64,000 nucleotides of DNA, taken from contig NZ_VAWE01000001.1 in the NCBI RefSeq assembly GCF_005795905.1, positions 6,189,001-6,253,000 of the forward strand. Reading direction: 5' to 3'. The DNA comes from Streptomyces marianii. Lineage in GTDB: Bacteria; Actinomycetota; Actinomycetes; Streptomycetales; Streptomycetaceae. The position numbers and the translations under genes are program-made. Shown here piece after piece: positions 53,501-62,304 of this stretch (its first letter is position 1; every line of letters begins with the position of its first letter). The notes under the pieces are model-generated. The model had not been told where the DNA came from. It saw only the letters and a list, made by a program, of their open reading frames with translations, and did not search any database.

Positions 53501-54364
53501 TCAGACGCGTAGCTCCTGAGTGCAGCACTTCACGCTGCCGCCTCCCTTCAGCAGTTCGCCCGTGTCCATCCCGATCGGTTCGAAGCCCCGCGCCCGCAGA
53601 AGGTCGAAGAGGCCCAGGGCCGCCTGCGGCAGCAGGACGTGGCGGCCGTCACTGACCGCGTTGAGGCCGAAGGCCGCCGCGTCCGCCTCGCGGGCGACGA
53701 GGGCGTCGGGGAAGAGGCGGGCGAGAACCGCGCGGCTGCCCGGGGAGAAGGCGCCGGGGTAGTACATGATCTCGTCCGTCTCGTCGTCGAGGACCGACAG
53801 CGCGGTGTCCAGGTGGTAGTAGCGCGGGTCCACCAGATCGAGCCCGATCACCGGCCGTCCGAAGAACTCCTGCGCCTCGTCGTGCGACAGCGGGCTCGAC
53901 CGGAAGCCCCGGCCCGCCAGCACATAGGTCGAGGTCACCGCGAAGTCGCCCTCGCCCTCGTTGATGTGGGCCGGCTCGTGGATCTCGGTGAAGCCGTGGG
54001 CTCGGAACCACTCGATATGGGCGTCCGCCTCCGCGGCCCGCTCGGGGAAGGCGAAGCGCGCGCCGAGCACCCGGCCTTCGACCACGGTGGCGCCGTTGGC
54101 GGCGAAGACCATGTCCGGCAGGTCCGCGCGGGGTTCCAGCAGTTCGACGGTGTGGCCGAGGGCGCGGTAGCGGTCGCGCAGGACCTCCCACTGGGTCATC
54201 GCCAGCGACAGGTCGACGGGCTTCCCGGGGTCCATCCAGGGGTTGATGGAGTACGTCACCTCGAAGTGCGTGGGTGGGCACATGAGGTAGCGGCGGGATC
54301 TGGCGTCACGAGGCAATGCGGGCTCCTCACGGACGACTGGGTGCACGGTTGTGCGTGAGGCCAT
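53501..54364 (-). CDS. Dimethylargininase (DDAH-like amidinohydrolase)
   Basis: The ATG at 54364, 8 bases after GGAGG, is preferred over an upstream ATG. The 287-residue pentein-fold protein has LMCPPTHFEVTYSINPWMDP, DMVFAANGATVV, the catalytic His in YYHLDTALSVLD and the nucleophile in GSVKCCTQELRV. It would hydrolyse dimethylarginine or arginine-like amidines to citrulline derivatives, releasing an amine. A divergent TetR gene with a palindrome between them probably controls it. Confidence 0.86.
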   Translation of the reverse strand: MASRTTVHPVVREEPALPRDARSRRYLMCPPTHFEVTYSINPWMDPGKPVDLSLAMTQWEVLRDRYRALGHTVELLEPRADLPDMVFAANGATVVEGRVLGARFAFPERAAEADAHIEWFRAHGFTEIHEPAHINEGEGDFAVTSTYVLAGRGFRSSPLSHDEAQEFFGRPVIGLDLVDPRYYHLDTALSVLDDETDEIMYYPGAFSPGSRAVLARLFPDALVAREADAAAFGLNAVSDGRHVLLPQAALGLFDLLRARGFEPIGMDTGELLKGGGSVKCCTQELRV

Positions 54365-54436
54365 GGTGCGGCCTCCGGCGCCTTCGCGCAGTGATCCGAT
54401 CGGGTGGTTCATCGGACGTACGCCTGGTATGAATCA

Positions 54437-54449
54437 AGACGATACGTCT
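54437..54449 (+). promoter_or_regulatory. Palindromic operator between dimethylargininase and tetR
   Basis: AGACGATACGTCT is a 5-3-5 inverted repeat (AGACG/CGTCT) located 28 bases before the tetR start and in the divergent promoter region. Its size and place suit a TetR-family dimer that regulates itself and the dimethylargininase gene. Confidence 0.55.
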
Positions 54450-54476
54450 CGTCGCGGAAATTGCTAGATTGGGCCC

Positions 54477-55082
54477 ATGCCACAGAGCAGGAAGCCCGAC
54501 TCCTCACGCCGCAGCGAGCGCTCCCGCCGCGCCATCTACGACGCCGCCCTCGCGCTCGTCGGCGAAGTCGGCTACACCCGGACGACGATCGAGGGTATCG
54601 CCGCCCGCGCGGGCGTCGGCAAGCAGACCATCTACCGCTGGTGGCCCTCCAAGGCCGCCGTCCTCCTGGAAGCCTTCCTCGACGTCGCCGAGCAGGCCGC
54701 CCGGGGCGAGCACGAACTCCCCGACACCGGGGACCTGGAGCAGGACCTGAAGCTCGTGCTGCGCGCCACCGTCGACGAACTCAACTCGCCCGTCTACGAC
54801 GCCCCCGCACGCGCCCTCGCCGCCGAGAGCGTCGTGGACCCCGCCCTCGCCGCCCGGTTCGTGGAGAAGGTCCTCGAACCGCAACTGGAGCTGTACGTGC
54901 ACAGACTGCGCGGGGCCCAGGACGTCGGGCAGGCGAGCCCCGGCGTCGACCCCCGCATCGCCCTGGAGCTGCTCGTGGGACCGCTGGCCCACCGCTGGCT
55001 GCTGCGTACCCTGCCCCTCACGCACGAGTACGCCGACAGGGTCGTCGAGTACGCCCTCCACGGCCTCGCCCCCCGCCCCTGA
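54477..55082 (+). CDS. TetR/AcrR-family regulator
   Basis: The 201-residue protein has a TetR helix-turn-helix at about residues 20-60 (EVGYTRTTIEGIAARAGVGKQTIYRWWPSKAAV) and a helical C-terminal ligand domain ending YADRVVEYALHGL. It is transcribed away from the dimethylargininase gene, with a short inverted repeat between them. This suggests auto-regulation and control of arginine-derivative breakdown. The ligand is unknown. Confidence 0.87.
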   Translation: MPQSRKPDSSRRSERSRRAIYDAALALVGEVGYTRTTIEGIAARAGVGKQTIYRWWPSKAAVLLEAFLDVAEQAARGEHELPDTGDLEQDLKLVLRATVDELNSPVYDAPARALAAESVVDPALAARFVEKVLEPQLELYVHRLRGAQDVGQASPGVDPRIALELLVGPLAHRWLLRTLPLTHEYADRVVEYALHGLAPRP

Positions 55083-55256
55083 CCGGCCCCGCCACCCGTC
55101 CCTGACCGGCCCCGCCACCCGTCCCGACCGGCGATTCGGCCACTCGATCGGGGGGTGCGGCCACCCGGCGCGTCCGATGGTGGGACGATGGCGGCAGTGC
55201 CGACGCGCGGCCGTGCCCGCGCGTGCCGGGGCGAGCAGGGAGATGTGAGGGGATAG

Positions 55257-56030
55257 ATGGGCGACGGCAACGGCCGCTACCGCGGCACGGAGAACAGGCT
55301 TTCCTGGGACAACCGGCTGCCGCAGTGGCTGCGCCGCCGCTCCCGGGAGGACGCCGCCGGCGCCGCGTCCGACCGCGCCCGGGACCGTCTCGACCAGCTT
55401 CTGGCGGCGGCAGCCGCGGGACTCCCGCTCGCGCCCGCCGCGCACCCCTCGGGATACAGCTGCTCCTGTGAGCGCATCGGTTGTCCGACGCCGGCCCGGC
55501 ACCCCGTCTCGTTCGCCTGGCAGACCCAGTCCACGCACGACCCCGCCTCCGTCGAGCGCTGGGCGGAGGACCAGCCCGAGGCGAACTTCATCACCGCCAC
55601 CGGCATGGTCCACGACGTCCTCGACGTACCGCTGGAGGCCGGACGGGCCGCGCTGGAGCGGCTGCTCGCGGACGGCACCGACGTCGGCCCGGTCACCGAG
55701 TCCGGAGAAGGGCGGATGCTGTTCTTCACCGCGACCCGCGGTACGCCCGAGGACGAGGACGAGTGGTGGCCCTGCGAACTCGACTGCCATCCCGGGACGA
55801 TGGACGAGCATCCGGGCCTGCGCTGGCACAGCCGCGGCAGTTACGTCCTCGTACCGCCCTCGCGGCTCCCCGGTGATCTCGGTGTCGCCTGGGTGCGCGG
55901 CCCCGAGCACCCGCTGCCGGACCCGCTGACCCTGCTGGAGGCACTGGCGGACGCCTGCACCAGGTACGCCGAGAAGACCGGCCGGCACGACCCGGACCAC
56001 CACACGGTGACCTGGCCGTCGAGCCGTTGA
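55257..56030 (+). CDS. Bifunctional DNA primase/polymerase-type (prim-pol) protein
   Basis: The 257-residue product has the prim-pol N-terminal domain fold: HPSGYSCSCERIGCPTPARHP, then SVERWAEDQPEANFITATG and DVLDVPLEAGRAALERL. A later segment reads WHSRGSYVLVPPSRLPG. The first Cys cluster (CSCxxxxC) is typical of this streptomycete subgroup. No helicase or other domain is attached. A short chromosomal homologue of plasmid or phage primases is the likely origin; activity is untested. Its stop codon lies inside the start of a 20-bp repeat array. Confidence 0.75.
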   Translation: MGDGNGRYRGTENRLSWDNRLPQWLRRRSREDAAGAASDRARDRLDQLLAAAAAGLPLAPAAHPSGYSCSCERIGCPTPARHPVSFAWQTQSTHDPASVERWAEDQPEANFITATGMVHDVLDVPLEAGRAALERLLADGTDVGPVTESGEGRMLFFTATRGTPEDEDEWWPCELDCHPGTMDEHPGLRWHSRGSYVLVPPSRLPGDLGVAWVRGPEHPLPDPLTLLEALADACTRYAEKTGRHDPDHHTVTWPSSR

Positions 56031-56150
56031 GCCGCTGGCCGTCGCGTTGAGCCGCTGGCCGTCGCGTTGAGCCGCTGGCCGTCGCGTTGAGCCGCTGGCC
56101 GTCGCGTTGCGCCGCTGGCCGTCGCGTTGCGCCGCTGGCTGTCGTGTTGC
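56025..56150 (+). repeat. 20-bp tandem repeat, about six copies
   Basis: GTCGCGTTGAGCCGCTGGCC repeats perfectly three times from 56041, with diverged copies before and after. The array starts in the stop codon of the prim-pol gene and decays into CGTCGTTGAGC phrases by 56,215. No gene is seen in 56,031-56,373. Confidence 0.85.
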
Positions 56151-56373
56151 GTCTCCGCGCGTCGTTGAGCGTTGCGTCTCTGCGCGTCGTTGAGCCGTTG
56201 AGCTGCTGGCCGTCGCGTTGCGCCTCCCCGCGCCGCTGAGTCGTTCAGGCGCTCGGCCTTCGCGCGCCCGTGCCCCCGAGTCACCCGCCCCTTACGCCCG
56301 CCCATGGTGCCCGTGGCACCCGTGCCCCCTGATGCCCCTGAACGCCGCCACGCCCCGGAGAGGCCCGCGCGGT

Positions 56374-57363
56374 CTACGAGCCGCGCGCCGCCGTCACGCC
56401 CTGCAGCCGGCTGATGATCCGCATCGGCGGGCCGGCCGCACCCTTCGGGGCCACCGTCACCGCCTGGCTCGAGACCCACTCCTTGGTGAGCGTGCTCTTC
56501 ACCTCACCGCTCATGAGCGCCTTCACGTCCGGGCTCACCTTGGGCCGGTAACCCTGCGCGGCGGTCTGCCGGTCGAAGTAGCGCAGCGCGAAGAACACCA
56601 GTGCCCCGCCGTCCTCCGTGGCCAGCCCGAGGGGCGCGAAGTCCCCGGTGTCCAGCGCCTGGTCGACGTACTGCGTGCTGAGCCCCGCCCGCCGGCCGTT
56701 CTGCTCGCGCACCTGCCGCCATCCGCTCGTGTGCGCGCCGTCGGCGAAGTGCCGCGGCTTGCCGGTCCGCAGGTACGAGGCGTACTCCTCGCTCAGATCG
56801 CGCGGGGCGACGGCCGTCGCGTCGGAGTCGGGGGCTACCGGCTCCGCCCAGCCCTCCTGGTCCGTGCGGAACTTCGGCACATCGCCCGGCGAGAGGATCG
56901 CCAGATACGCGGCCTCCCACAGCTGCTTGTTGCTGTTCTTGACGAACACGATCAGCCAGCGGCTGTCCTGGTCGCCCGAGTCGGTGTCCCGGTTGCTGTC
57001 GGCGTCCGCCACGAAGAAGCGCGGCCAGCCCGCCTTCTTGGGGATGTGGTAGGTCGTGTCGCTGAGCTCCAGCGGGCGGTGACGTGGGTTGCCGCCGGGC
57101 GTGGTGATGCTGCGGGCCTTCAGGCCCGCCTGGTTGATGGCGCCCAGCGCGCCCGTGACCCGGCCCGCGTCGAGGGCCGGGTCGTAGGCCTTGTCGGCCG
57201 CGTTGTAGGCGTCGGTGAAGTCCTGGAGGGCCTGCTCGGCCTCAGCGTTCGTCGCCGACGGTACGACCTCCAGCTCGCCGTGCACCGTCACGCACCCGCT
57301 CGCCGTCAGCGACAGCACCGTCACCGTCGCGAGCCCCGTCGCCGCCCGACCCAGCCTGCTCAT
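56374..57363 (-). CDS. Lipoprotein downstream of efeU
   Basis: The ATG at 57363 gives 329 residues with a lipoprotein signal (ATGLATVTVLSLTASGC, lipobox TASGC). A mixed alpha/beta region with RWLIVFVKNSNKQLWEAAYL and LVFFALRYFDRQTAAQGY follows. Its first 40 codons overlap the 3' end of efeU by 122 bases in another frame, which is unusually long. The family is a common streptomycete lipoprotein of unknown function. Association with efeUOB could point to envelope or iron-related work (inference). Confidence 0.72.
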   Translation of the reverse strand: MSRLGRAATGLATVTVLSLTASGCVTVHGELEVVPSATNAEAEQALQDFTDAYNAADKAYDPALDAGRVTGALGAINQAGLKARSITTPGGNPRHRPLELSDTTYHIPKKAGWPRFFVADADSNRDTDSGDQDSRWLIVFVKNSNKQLWEAAYLAILSPGDVPKFRTDQEGWAEPVAPDSDATAVAPRDLSEEYASYLRTGKPRHFADGAHTSGWRQVREQNGRRAGLSTQYVDQALDTGDFAPLGLATEDGGALVFFALRYFDRQTAAQGYRPKVSPDVKALMSGEVKSTLTKEWVSSQAVTVAPKGAAGPPMRIISRLQGVTAARGS

Positions 57364-58210
57364 CGGTTGCCTTCTGTTCCTCGCCGCCCCGCACTGACCG
57401 TCCGAACCCTACCGGGGCGAGGAACAGCGTGAGTGCCGGGACCAGATACAGCGCCCACACCGTGACCTGGAGGACGGTCGGGTTCGGCTGGAAGTTGAAC
57501 ACGCCCTTCAGCAGGGTGCCGTACCAGCTGTCCGGCGGGACGGTGGCGCTGATGTCGAACGCCTTGTCGGCGAGGCCGCCCAGGAAACGGGCCTCCTGCA
57601 GATCGTGCACCCCGTACGCCAGCACACCGGCGGCCACGACCACCAGCATCCCGCCGGTCCAGGTGAAGAACCTCGCCAGGTTGATCCGCAGGGCACCCCG
57701 GTAGAACAGCCAGCTGAGCAGCACGGCCGTCGCGATCCCGAGCAGGACCCCGGCGAGCGGCGCGGACGAGCCGGCGGTGTCCGCGGCCGCCCGGACGGAC
57801 GCCCAGACGAACAGGGCCGTCTCCAGGCCCTCCCGGCCCACCGCCAGGAACGCCGTGGCGACCAGCGCACCGGTGCCCATCCGCAGTGCGGCGTCCAGCC
57901 TGCCGTGCAGTTCGGCCCTCAGATGCCGTGCGGTCCGCCGCATCCAGAAGACCATCCAGGTGACCAGGCAGACCGCGACGATCGACAGGGTGCCGCCCAG
58001 CAGTTCCTGGGCCTCGAACGTCAGCTCCTGGGAACCGAACTCGAGGGCCGCGCCGAAGGCGAGGGACACCCCGCAGGCGACGCCGACGCCGGCCCACACC
58101 GGCTTCAGCGCGTCCCTGCGGTCCGTCTTGACCAGATAGGCGACGAGGATGCAGACGACCAGCCCGGCCTCCAGACCCTCGCGCAGCCCGATCAGATAGT
58201 TGCCGAACAC
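57242..58210 (-). CDS. efeU: EfeU ferrous iron permease (FTR1 family)
   Basis: The 322-residue membrane protein has seven hydrophobic helices. The two iron-transport motifs are GLREGLEAGLVV in helix 1 and VGREGLETALFV in helix 4 (REXXE). The C-terminus after helix 7 is a Gly/Asp/Arg tail that overlaps the next gene. It is the third gene of the efeO-efeB-efeU unit and forms the channel for ferrous iron. Confidence 0.92.
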   Translation of the reverse strand: MFGNYLIGLREGLEAGLVVCILVAYLVKTDRRDALKPVWAGVGVACGVSLAFGAALEFGSQELTFEAQELLGGTLSIVAVCLVTWMVFWMRRTARHLRAELHGRLDAALRMGTGALVATAFLAVGREGLETALFVWASVRAAADTAGSSAPLAGVLLGIATAVLLSWLFYRGALRINLARFFTWTGGMLVVVAAGVLAYGVHDLQEARFLGGLADKAFDISATVPPDSWYGTLLKGVFNFQPNPTVLQVTVWALYLVPALTLFLAPVGFGRSVRGGEEQKATDEQAGSGGDGARDGDGAVADGERVRDGARRAGGRTVGDER

Positions 58211-58226
58211 GGGAGGTCCCTTCCGC

Positions 58227-59768
58227 TCACGAGAACAGCGCCCGGCCCCACCAGTCGTCCTTGTCCCGGACTCCCGGCGGGATCGCGTACAGCGCCGAAC
58301 CCACGTGCTGGATGTACTCGTTGAGGTCGTCGGAGGCCAGACTCCGCTGTACCGGGACGAAGCCGTGGGCGACGTCCCGCTGGTAGGCGAGGAAGAACAG
58401 GCCCGCGTCGAGCCGGCCGAGCCCGTCCGTGCCGTCGGTGAAGGAGAAGCCGCGGCGCAGCATCCTCGCCCCGCCGTTGGAGTCGGGGTGCGCGAGGCGT
58501 ACGTGCGCCGTGGGCAGCATCGCGGGCAGGAACGGCTCGTCCCGTTCCCTCGCCCTGCCGACCGGGGCGCCCTCGCCCTTGTCGCGGCCGAAGATGTCCT
58601 CCTGCTCCTTCAGCGACGTCCGGTCCCAGGTCTCGATGTTCATCCGGATCCGGCGTGCCACGAGGTAGGAGCCGCCGACGAGCCAGGCCGGGCCGTCCTT
58701 CCGCGAGACCCAGACGTGCTTGCCGAGGGCGGCGGTGTCGGTGCCGGCGATGTTGCGGGTGCCGTCCTTGAAGCCCATCAGATTGCGCGGCGTCTGCGCC
58801 TCGGGCGTCGTCGAGGACGTCTTGCCGAAGCCGAGCTGCGACCAGCGGACGGCGACCTTGCCGAAGCCGATCCGGGCGAGCTGGCGGATGGCGTGCACCG
58901 CCACCTGCGGGTCGTCGGCGCAGGCCTGGACGCACAGGTCGCCCCCGCTGCGCGCGGGATCGAGGTTGTCCCCGGCGAACTTCGGCAGCTCGACGAGGGC
59001 CGCGGGGCGGCGGTCCCCCAGCCCGAAGCGGGCGTCGAAGAGCGACGGGCCGAAGCCGACGGTGAGGGTGAGCCGGGAAGGCTTCAGTCCGAGCGCCTCG
59101 CCGGTGTCGTCCGGCGGGGCCTCGGCGAGACCGCCGTACGCGCCCTCGCCGACCGTGTCGCCGGCGGTCATTTGCTCGGCGGCCCGGGTCCAGTCCTGCA
59201 GCAACCGGACCAGTTCGGCCCGGTCCCGGGTCTTCACGTCGAAGGACGCGAAGTGCAGCCGGTCCTGCACCGCGGTGGCGATGCCGGCCTGGTGCGCGCC
59301 GTGGAAAGGCACCGCGGCGCCGCTCGCGGCCGCCGGCGCGGTCCGGTCCTCGCCGGCCGTCGCGGCGGCCACGGCGCCCCCGGCCACGGCGGCGCCGAGC
59401 GCGAGCCCGGCACCTCCCCAGCCGAGCAGCGCACGCCGCGAGGGCGCGGCCGTCGCCCGGGCGACGCCCGTGCCGGTGTGGGTGGGCTTGTCGGTCGGCT
59501 CCGGTGTGCCGGTGTGGGTGGGCTTGTCGGTCGGCTCCGGTGTGCTGGTGTGGGTGGGCTTGTCGGTCGGCTCCGGTGTGCTGGTGTGGGTGGGCTTGTC
59601 GGTCGGCTCCGGCGTGCCGGTGTGCGTGGGCTCGTCCGTCCGCTCCCGCGCGCCGGTGTGCGTGGGCTCGGCGGTCCGTTCGTTCCTGCCGGTCCCCGTG
59701 CCGGTGTCCCCGCGCTCGTCCGTGCCGGGCTGCGCCGTCCCGGCCGGGGGTGTGGTCTCCTCGGACAT
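58227..59768 (-). CDS. efeB: EfeB, Tat-exported DyP-type heme peroxidase with repeat leader
   Basis: The ATG at 59768 gives 513 residues. The first 105 are a low-complexity Thr/Pro/Glu region with about seven PEPTDKPTHTGT-like 12-residue repeats. A Tat signal (SRRALLGWGGAGLALGAAV) then starts at about residue 105, and the DyP fold follows with GFKDGTRNI (the GxxDG motif). EfeB oxidises ferrous iron or extracts it from heme for EfeU. An N-terminal extension ahead of a Tat signal is odd; the true start may be further in, or the leader may stay cytoplasmic. Confidence 0.87.
   Translation of the reverse strand: MSEETTPPAGTAQPGTDERGDTGTGTGRNERTAEPTHTGARERTDEPTHTGTPEPTDKPTHTSTPEPTDKPTHTSTPEPTDKPTHTGTPEPTDKPTHTGTGVARATAAPSRRALLGWGGAGLALGAAVAGGAVAAATAGEDRTAPAAASGAAVPFHGAHQAGIATAVQDRLHFASFDVKTRDRAELVRLLQDWTRAAEQMTAGDTVGEGAYGGLAEAPPDDTGEALGLKPSRLTLTVGFGPSLFDARFGLGDRRPAALVELPKFAGDNLDPARSGGDLCVQACADDPQVAVHAIRQLARIGFGKVAVRWSQLGFGKTSSTTPEAQTPRNLMGFKDGTRNIAGTDTAALGKHVWVSRKDGPAWLVGGSYLVARRIRMNIETWDRTSLKEQEDIFGRDKGEGAPVGRARERDEPFLPAMLPTAHVRLAHPDSNGGARMLRRGFSFTDGTDGLGRLDAGLFFLAYQRDVAHGFVPVQRSLASDDLNEYIQHVGSALYAIPPGVRDKDDWWGRALFS
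59472..59680 (+). repeat. 36-bp in-frame tandem repeat in the efeB leader
   Basis: A 36-base unit (GGTGTGGGTGGGCTTGTCGG, then TCGGCTCCGGTGTGCC) repeats four times almost perfectly, with diverged copies on one side. Because 36 is a multiple of three, copy changes alter leader length without breaking the frame. Confidence 0.85.
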
Positions 59769-59781
59769 GTCTGCCGTCCCC

Positions 59782-60930
59782 CTACTCGACCACGGCCGCG
59801 GCCAGCTTCGACAGCGGCTCGGCCAGCGCGTTGACCCCGTCGGACAGCTCCTTGCGCTGGGCCCCGGAGACCTTGTCGTACGAGGTGAAGACGTAGGTGC
59901 TCTTGTCCGCACGGTACTTGTCGAGCAGCGTGTTCAGCGCGGCGAACTGCTTGTCGAGCTCGGCGACGAGCTCCGCGTCGTTCTTCGACGCGACCGGCTT
60001 CAGCAGCTCGTACGACTTCTGCGCGCCCTCGACGTTGGCCTTGAAGTCGACCAGGTCGGTGTGGGAGTAGCGCTCCTCCTCGCCGGTGACCTTGCCCGTG
60101 GCCACCTCGTCCAGGAGTTCCTTGGCGCCGTTGGCCATCGACGTCGGGGTGATCTCGGCGGTACCGACCTTCTTCACCCAGACCGCGAGGTCCTTGTCGA
60201 GGGTGTCGGCGAGCGCCTTCTCCTCGGCGCCCAGCTTCCCGTCCTGCCACAGCGCCTTCTCCAGGCGGTGCCAGCCGGTCCACTTCTCGCCCGGCTCCAG
60301 GTCGGCCACACCGTCCTCGCGGAGGTCGACCTTCGGGTCGATGTCGCCGAACGACTCGGCGACCGGCTCCGTGCGCTCCCAGCCGATCCGGGAGTCCGCG
60401 TACGCCTTCTTCGCCGCCTCGATGTCGCCGGCGCGGACGGCGTCGGTGAACACCTTCGCCTTCGGGAGCGTCTCGTCGGCCTGCTGCTGCGCGTACGTGC
60501 GGTACGCGGCGACCGCCGCGTCCATCTCCGGGGAGCGCTTCGCCGCGGTGCCGCCGGTCGCCTTGACCGGGCGGCGGATGCCCTCGCCCCGCATCCCCGG
60601 CTTGCAGGCGATCTCGTAGTCGCCGGCCTTCACCTCCGCGGTCAGACTCGCCTTGGTGCCGGGGCCGATGTTCTCGCGCTCGGTGACGATGCGGTCGTCG
60701 GGGAAGAGGATGTAGACCTCGGTGACCTTGGAGCCCTTGTTCTCGATGTCCAGCCGGACGTGACCGGCCGGGAACTCCTTCGCGGACACCTCGCAGGAGT
60801 CGTCCTTCGCGGTCACGGCGATGGCACCGCTGCCGTCCTCTGCATCGCTCTTCTCGGCGCAGCCCGTGACGGCGGTGAGCGCGGAAAGCGCGGCCGCGGC
60901 GGTGACGACGGACAGGCGGGCGGGTTGCAT
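59782..60930 (-). CDS. efeO: EfeO periplasmic iron-binding lipoprotein
   Basis: The 382-residue protein has a lipobox (SALTAVTGCAEKS). An N-terminal cupredoxin domain (SCEVSAKEFPAGHVRLDIEN, then DYEIACKPGM) is followed by a C-terminal M75/imelysin-type helical domain carrying GWHRLEKALW with the HxxE metal motif. This two-domain layout is the standard EfeO. It is the first gene of the iron-import operon, and two iron boxes lie just upstream. Confidence 0.92.
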   Translation of the reverse strand: MQPARLSVVTAAAALSALTAVTGCAEKSDAEDGSGAIAVTAKDDSCEVSAKEFPAGHVRLDIENKGSKVTEVYILFPDDRIVTERENIGPGTKASLTAEVKAGDYEIACKPGMRGEGIRRPVKATGGTAAKRSPEMDAAVAAYRTYAQQQADETLPKAKVFTDAVRAGDIEAAKKAYADSRIGWERTEPVAESFGDIDPKVDLREDGVADLEPGEKWTGWHRLEKALWQDGKLGAEEKALADTLDKDLAVWVKKVGTAEITPTSMANGAKELLDEVATGKVTGEEERYSHTDLVDFKANVEGAQKSYELLKPVASKNDAELVAELDKQFAALNTLLDKYRADKSTYVFTSYDKVSGAQRKELSDGVNALAEPLSKLAAAVVE

Positions 60931-60979
60931 ACGGGCTCCACGGGGACGGGTTCGGGGACGGGGTGCGGACGGGCGGTCA

Positions 60980-61018
60980 GCCGGTGAGGCTGACCTAACT
61001 TAACCGAGCCTTACCTGA
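60980..61018 (-). promoter_or_regulatory. Tandem iron boxes (DmdR/IdeR type) before efeO
   Basis: On the minus strand, 60998-60980 reads TTAGGTCAGCCTCACCGGC. Its first 16 bases follow the streptomycete DmdR1/IdeR consensus TTAGGTTAGGCTCACCTAA closely. A second, weaker match lies at 61000-61018 (TTAACCGAGCCTTACCTGA). Placement 50-90 bases before the efeO start fits iron-dependent repression. Confidence 0.65.
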
Positions 61019-61120
61019 GCGGCAGCGGTCCGTCCAGTGATTCGGATCTCATCCCCGCACATCGGGAACGGGGAGGTCACGGCACCGCCACGACCGCCCC
61101 ACGAGTGGGTCAAGTGCGGG

Positions 61121-61315
61121 TCAAGGTTCCCGTTTCGCCGCGATGAGCGGGGTGCCGGTGCGCGGGTGCGGCAGCACCTCCACCGGCCGCCGGCGGACGT
61201 CGCCGAGCAGTTCGCCGCGGAACACCCTCGCCGGGCCGCCCTCGACGGCGATCCGCCGCCGCGCCACCGCCCGGGGCTGACGCCCTCCCGGCACCGGCAG
61301 GGTCGCGTCCGCCAC
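61121..61315 (-). CDS. Possible small basic protein
   Basis: A GTG at 61315 opens 64 residues, including RRRIAVEGGPARVFRGELLG and PVEVLPHPRTGTPLIAAKRE, divergent from the phzF-like gene. The composition is protein-like and the opposite strand is not plausible here. However, no ribosome site is evident and no family is recognised. Confidence 0.35.
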   Translation of the reverse strand: MADATLPVPGGRQPRAVARRRIAVEGGPARVFRGELLGDVRRRPVEVLPHPRTGTPLIAAKREP

Positions 61316-61372
61316 CGAGCCGGTAGGCGCGACCTGCCGGTCCGTGTCGTACGGGGATGCTTCAATGCCCGG

Positions 61373-62035
61373 GTGACACACGAACGACCCCGCGGCCTCG
61401 ACGTCCTGCGCGTCTTCTGCTCCGGCGACGGCCGCCACGGCAACGCCCTCGGAGTCGTGCGCGACGGGCGGCCGTACCCCGACGAGACGTCCCGCCGGGC
61501 GCTCGCCGCCGAACTGGGCTTCAGTGAGACCGTGTTCGTCGACGACCCCGAGCGCGGCGTCGTCGACATCCACACCCCGGGGGCACGTCTGCCGTTCGCC
61601 GGCCATCCTCTCGTCGGGGTGGCGTGGCTGCTGGACCTGGAGACGGTGAACCCCCCGGCGGGGGAGGTGTGGGTGCGCTCCGACGGCGAGTTCACCTGGA
61701 TCGCCGCCCCCGCCGAGTGGGCCCCGCCGCGCACCTTGCGCCGGTACGGCTCGGCGGCCGAGGTCGAGGCACTGGAGGTGCCGCCGCCGGGCGAATGGAC
61801 GTACGCATGGGCGTGGGAGGACGAGGCCGCGGGCCGGATCCGGGCCCGCGCCTTCCCCGGCAGGGGCGACGGCATCGACGAGGACGAGGCCACCGGCGCG
61901 GCGGCGCTGCTGCTGACCGAACGGCTCGGCCGCGCACTGAACATCACCCAGGGGCGCGGCTCCCAGCTCCTGACGGCCCCCGCACCCGGCGGACTGATCG
62001 AACTCGGCGGCCGCGTACGGCTCGCGGGCCCCTGA
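61373..62035 (+). CDS. PhzF-family isomerase/epimerase
   Basis: A GTG at 61373 gives 220 residues. The family landmarks are GNALGVVRDG, the catalytic Glu in GFSETVFVDD, PFAGHPLVGVAWLL in the first half, and DEATGAAALLLTERLG and TQGRGSQLL in the second. It is about 60 residues shorter than typical PhzF proteins (about 280), with the loss in the middle region, so this is a compact member. The reaction is unknown; relatives isomerise or epimerise small acids. Confidence 0.8.
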   Translation: MTHERPRGLDVLRVFCSGDGRHGNALGVVRDGRPYPDETSRRALAAELGFSETVFVDDPERGVVDIHTPGARLPFAGHPLVGVAWLLDLETVNPPAGEVWVRSDGEFTWIAAPAEWAPPRTLRRYGSAAEVEALEVPPPGEWTYAWAWEDEAAGRIRARAFPGRGDGIDEDEATGAAALLLTERLGRALNITQGRGSQLLTAPAPGGLIELGGRVRLAGP

Positions 62036-62304
62036 CGCGTCGCGGCGGAGGCGCCGACCCGGGAAGGCCGGCGCCCGGGGCGCGCGATGCCGTGCCCGAG
62101 GTCGCACCGCTCCGTCGCCCGCGGTCACGGCGGTCACGCGCTGGCCTGCGGTCGCGGGACGCCTTCGCGACGCCTGCGGCCACGCGGCGTCCGGGTGCGT
62201 GGGAAGAGAACGGTCGGGGACGCTCCCGCGACGCCTGCGGTCATGCGGCGTCCGCAGGCGCGGGAAGAGCACGGGCACGGGAAACGCGCTGTCCCGCCGC
62301 CGCG

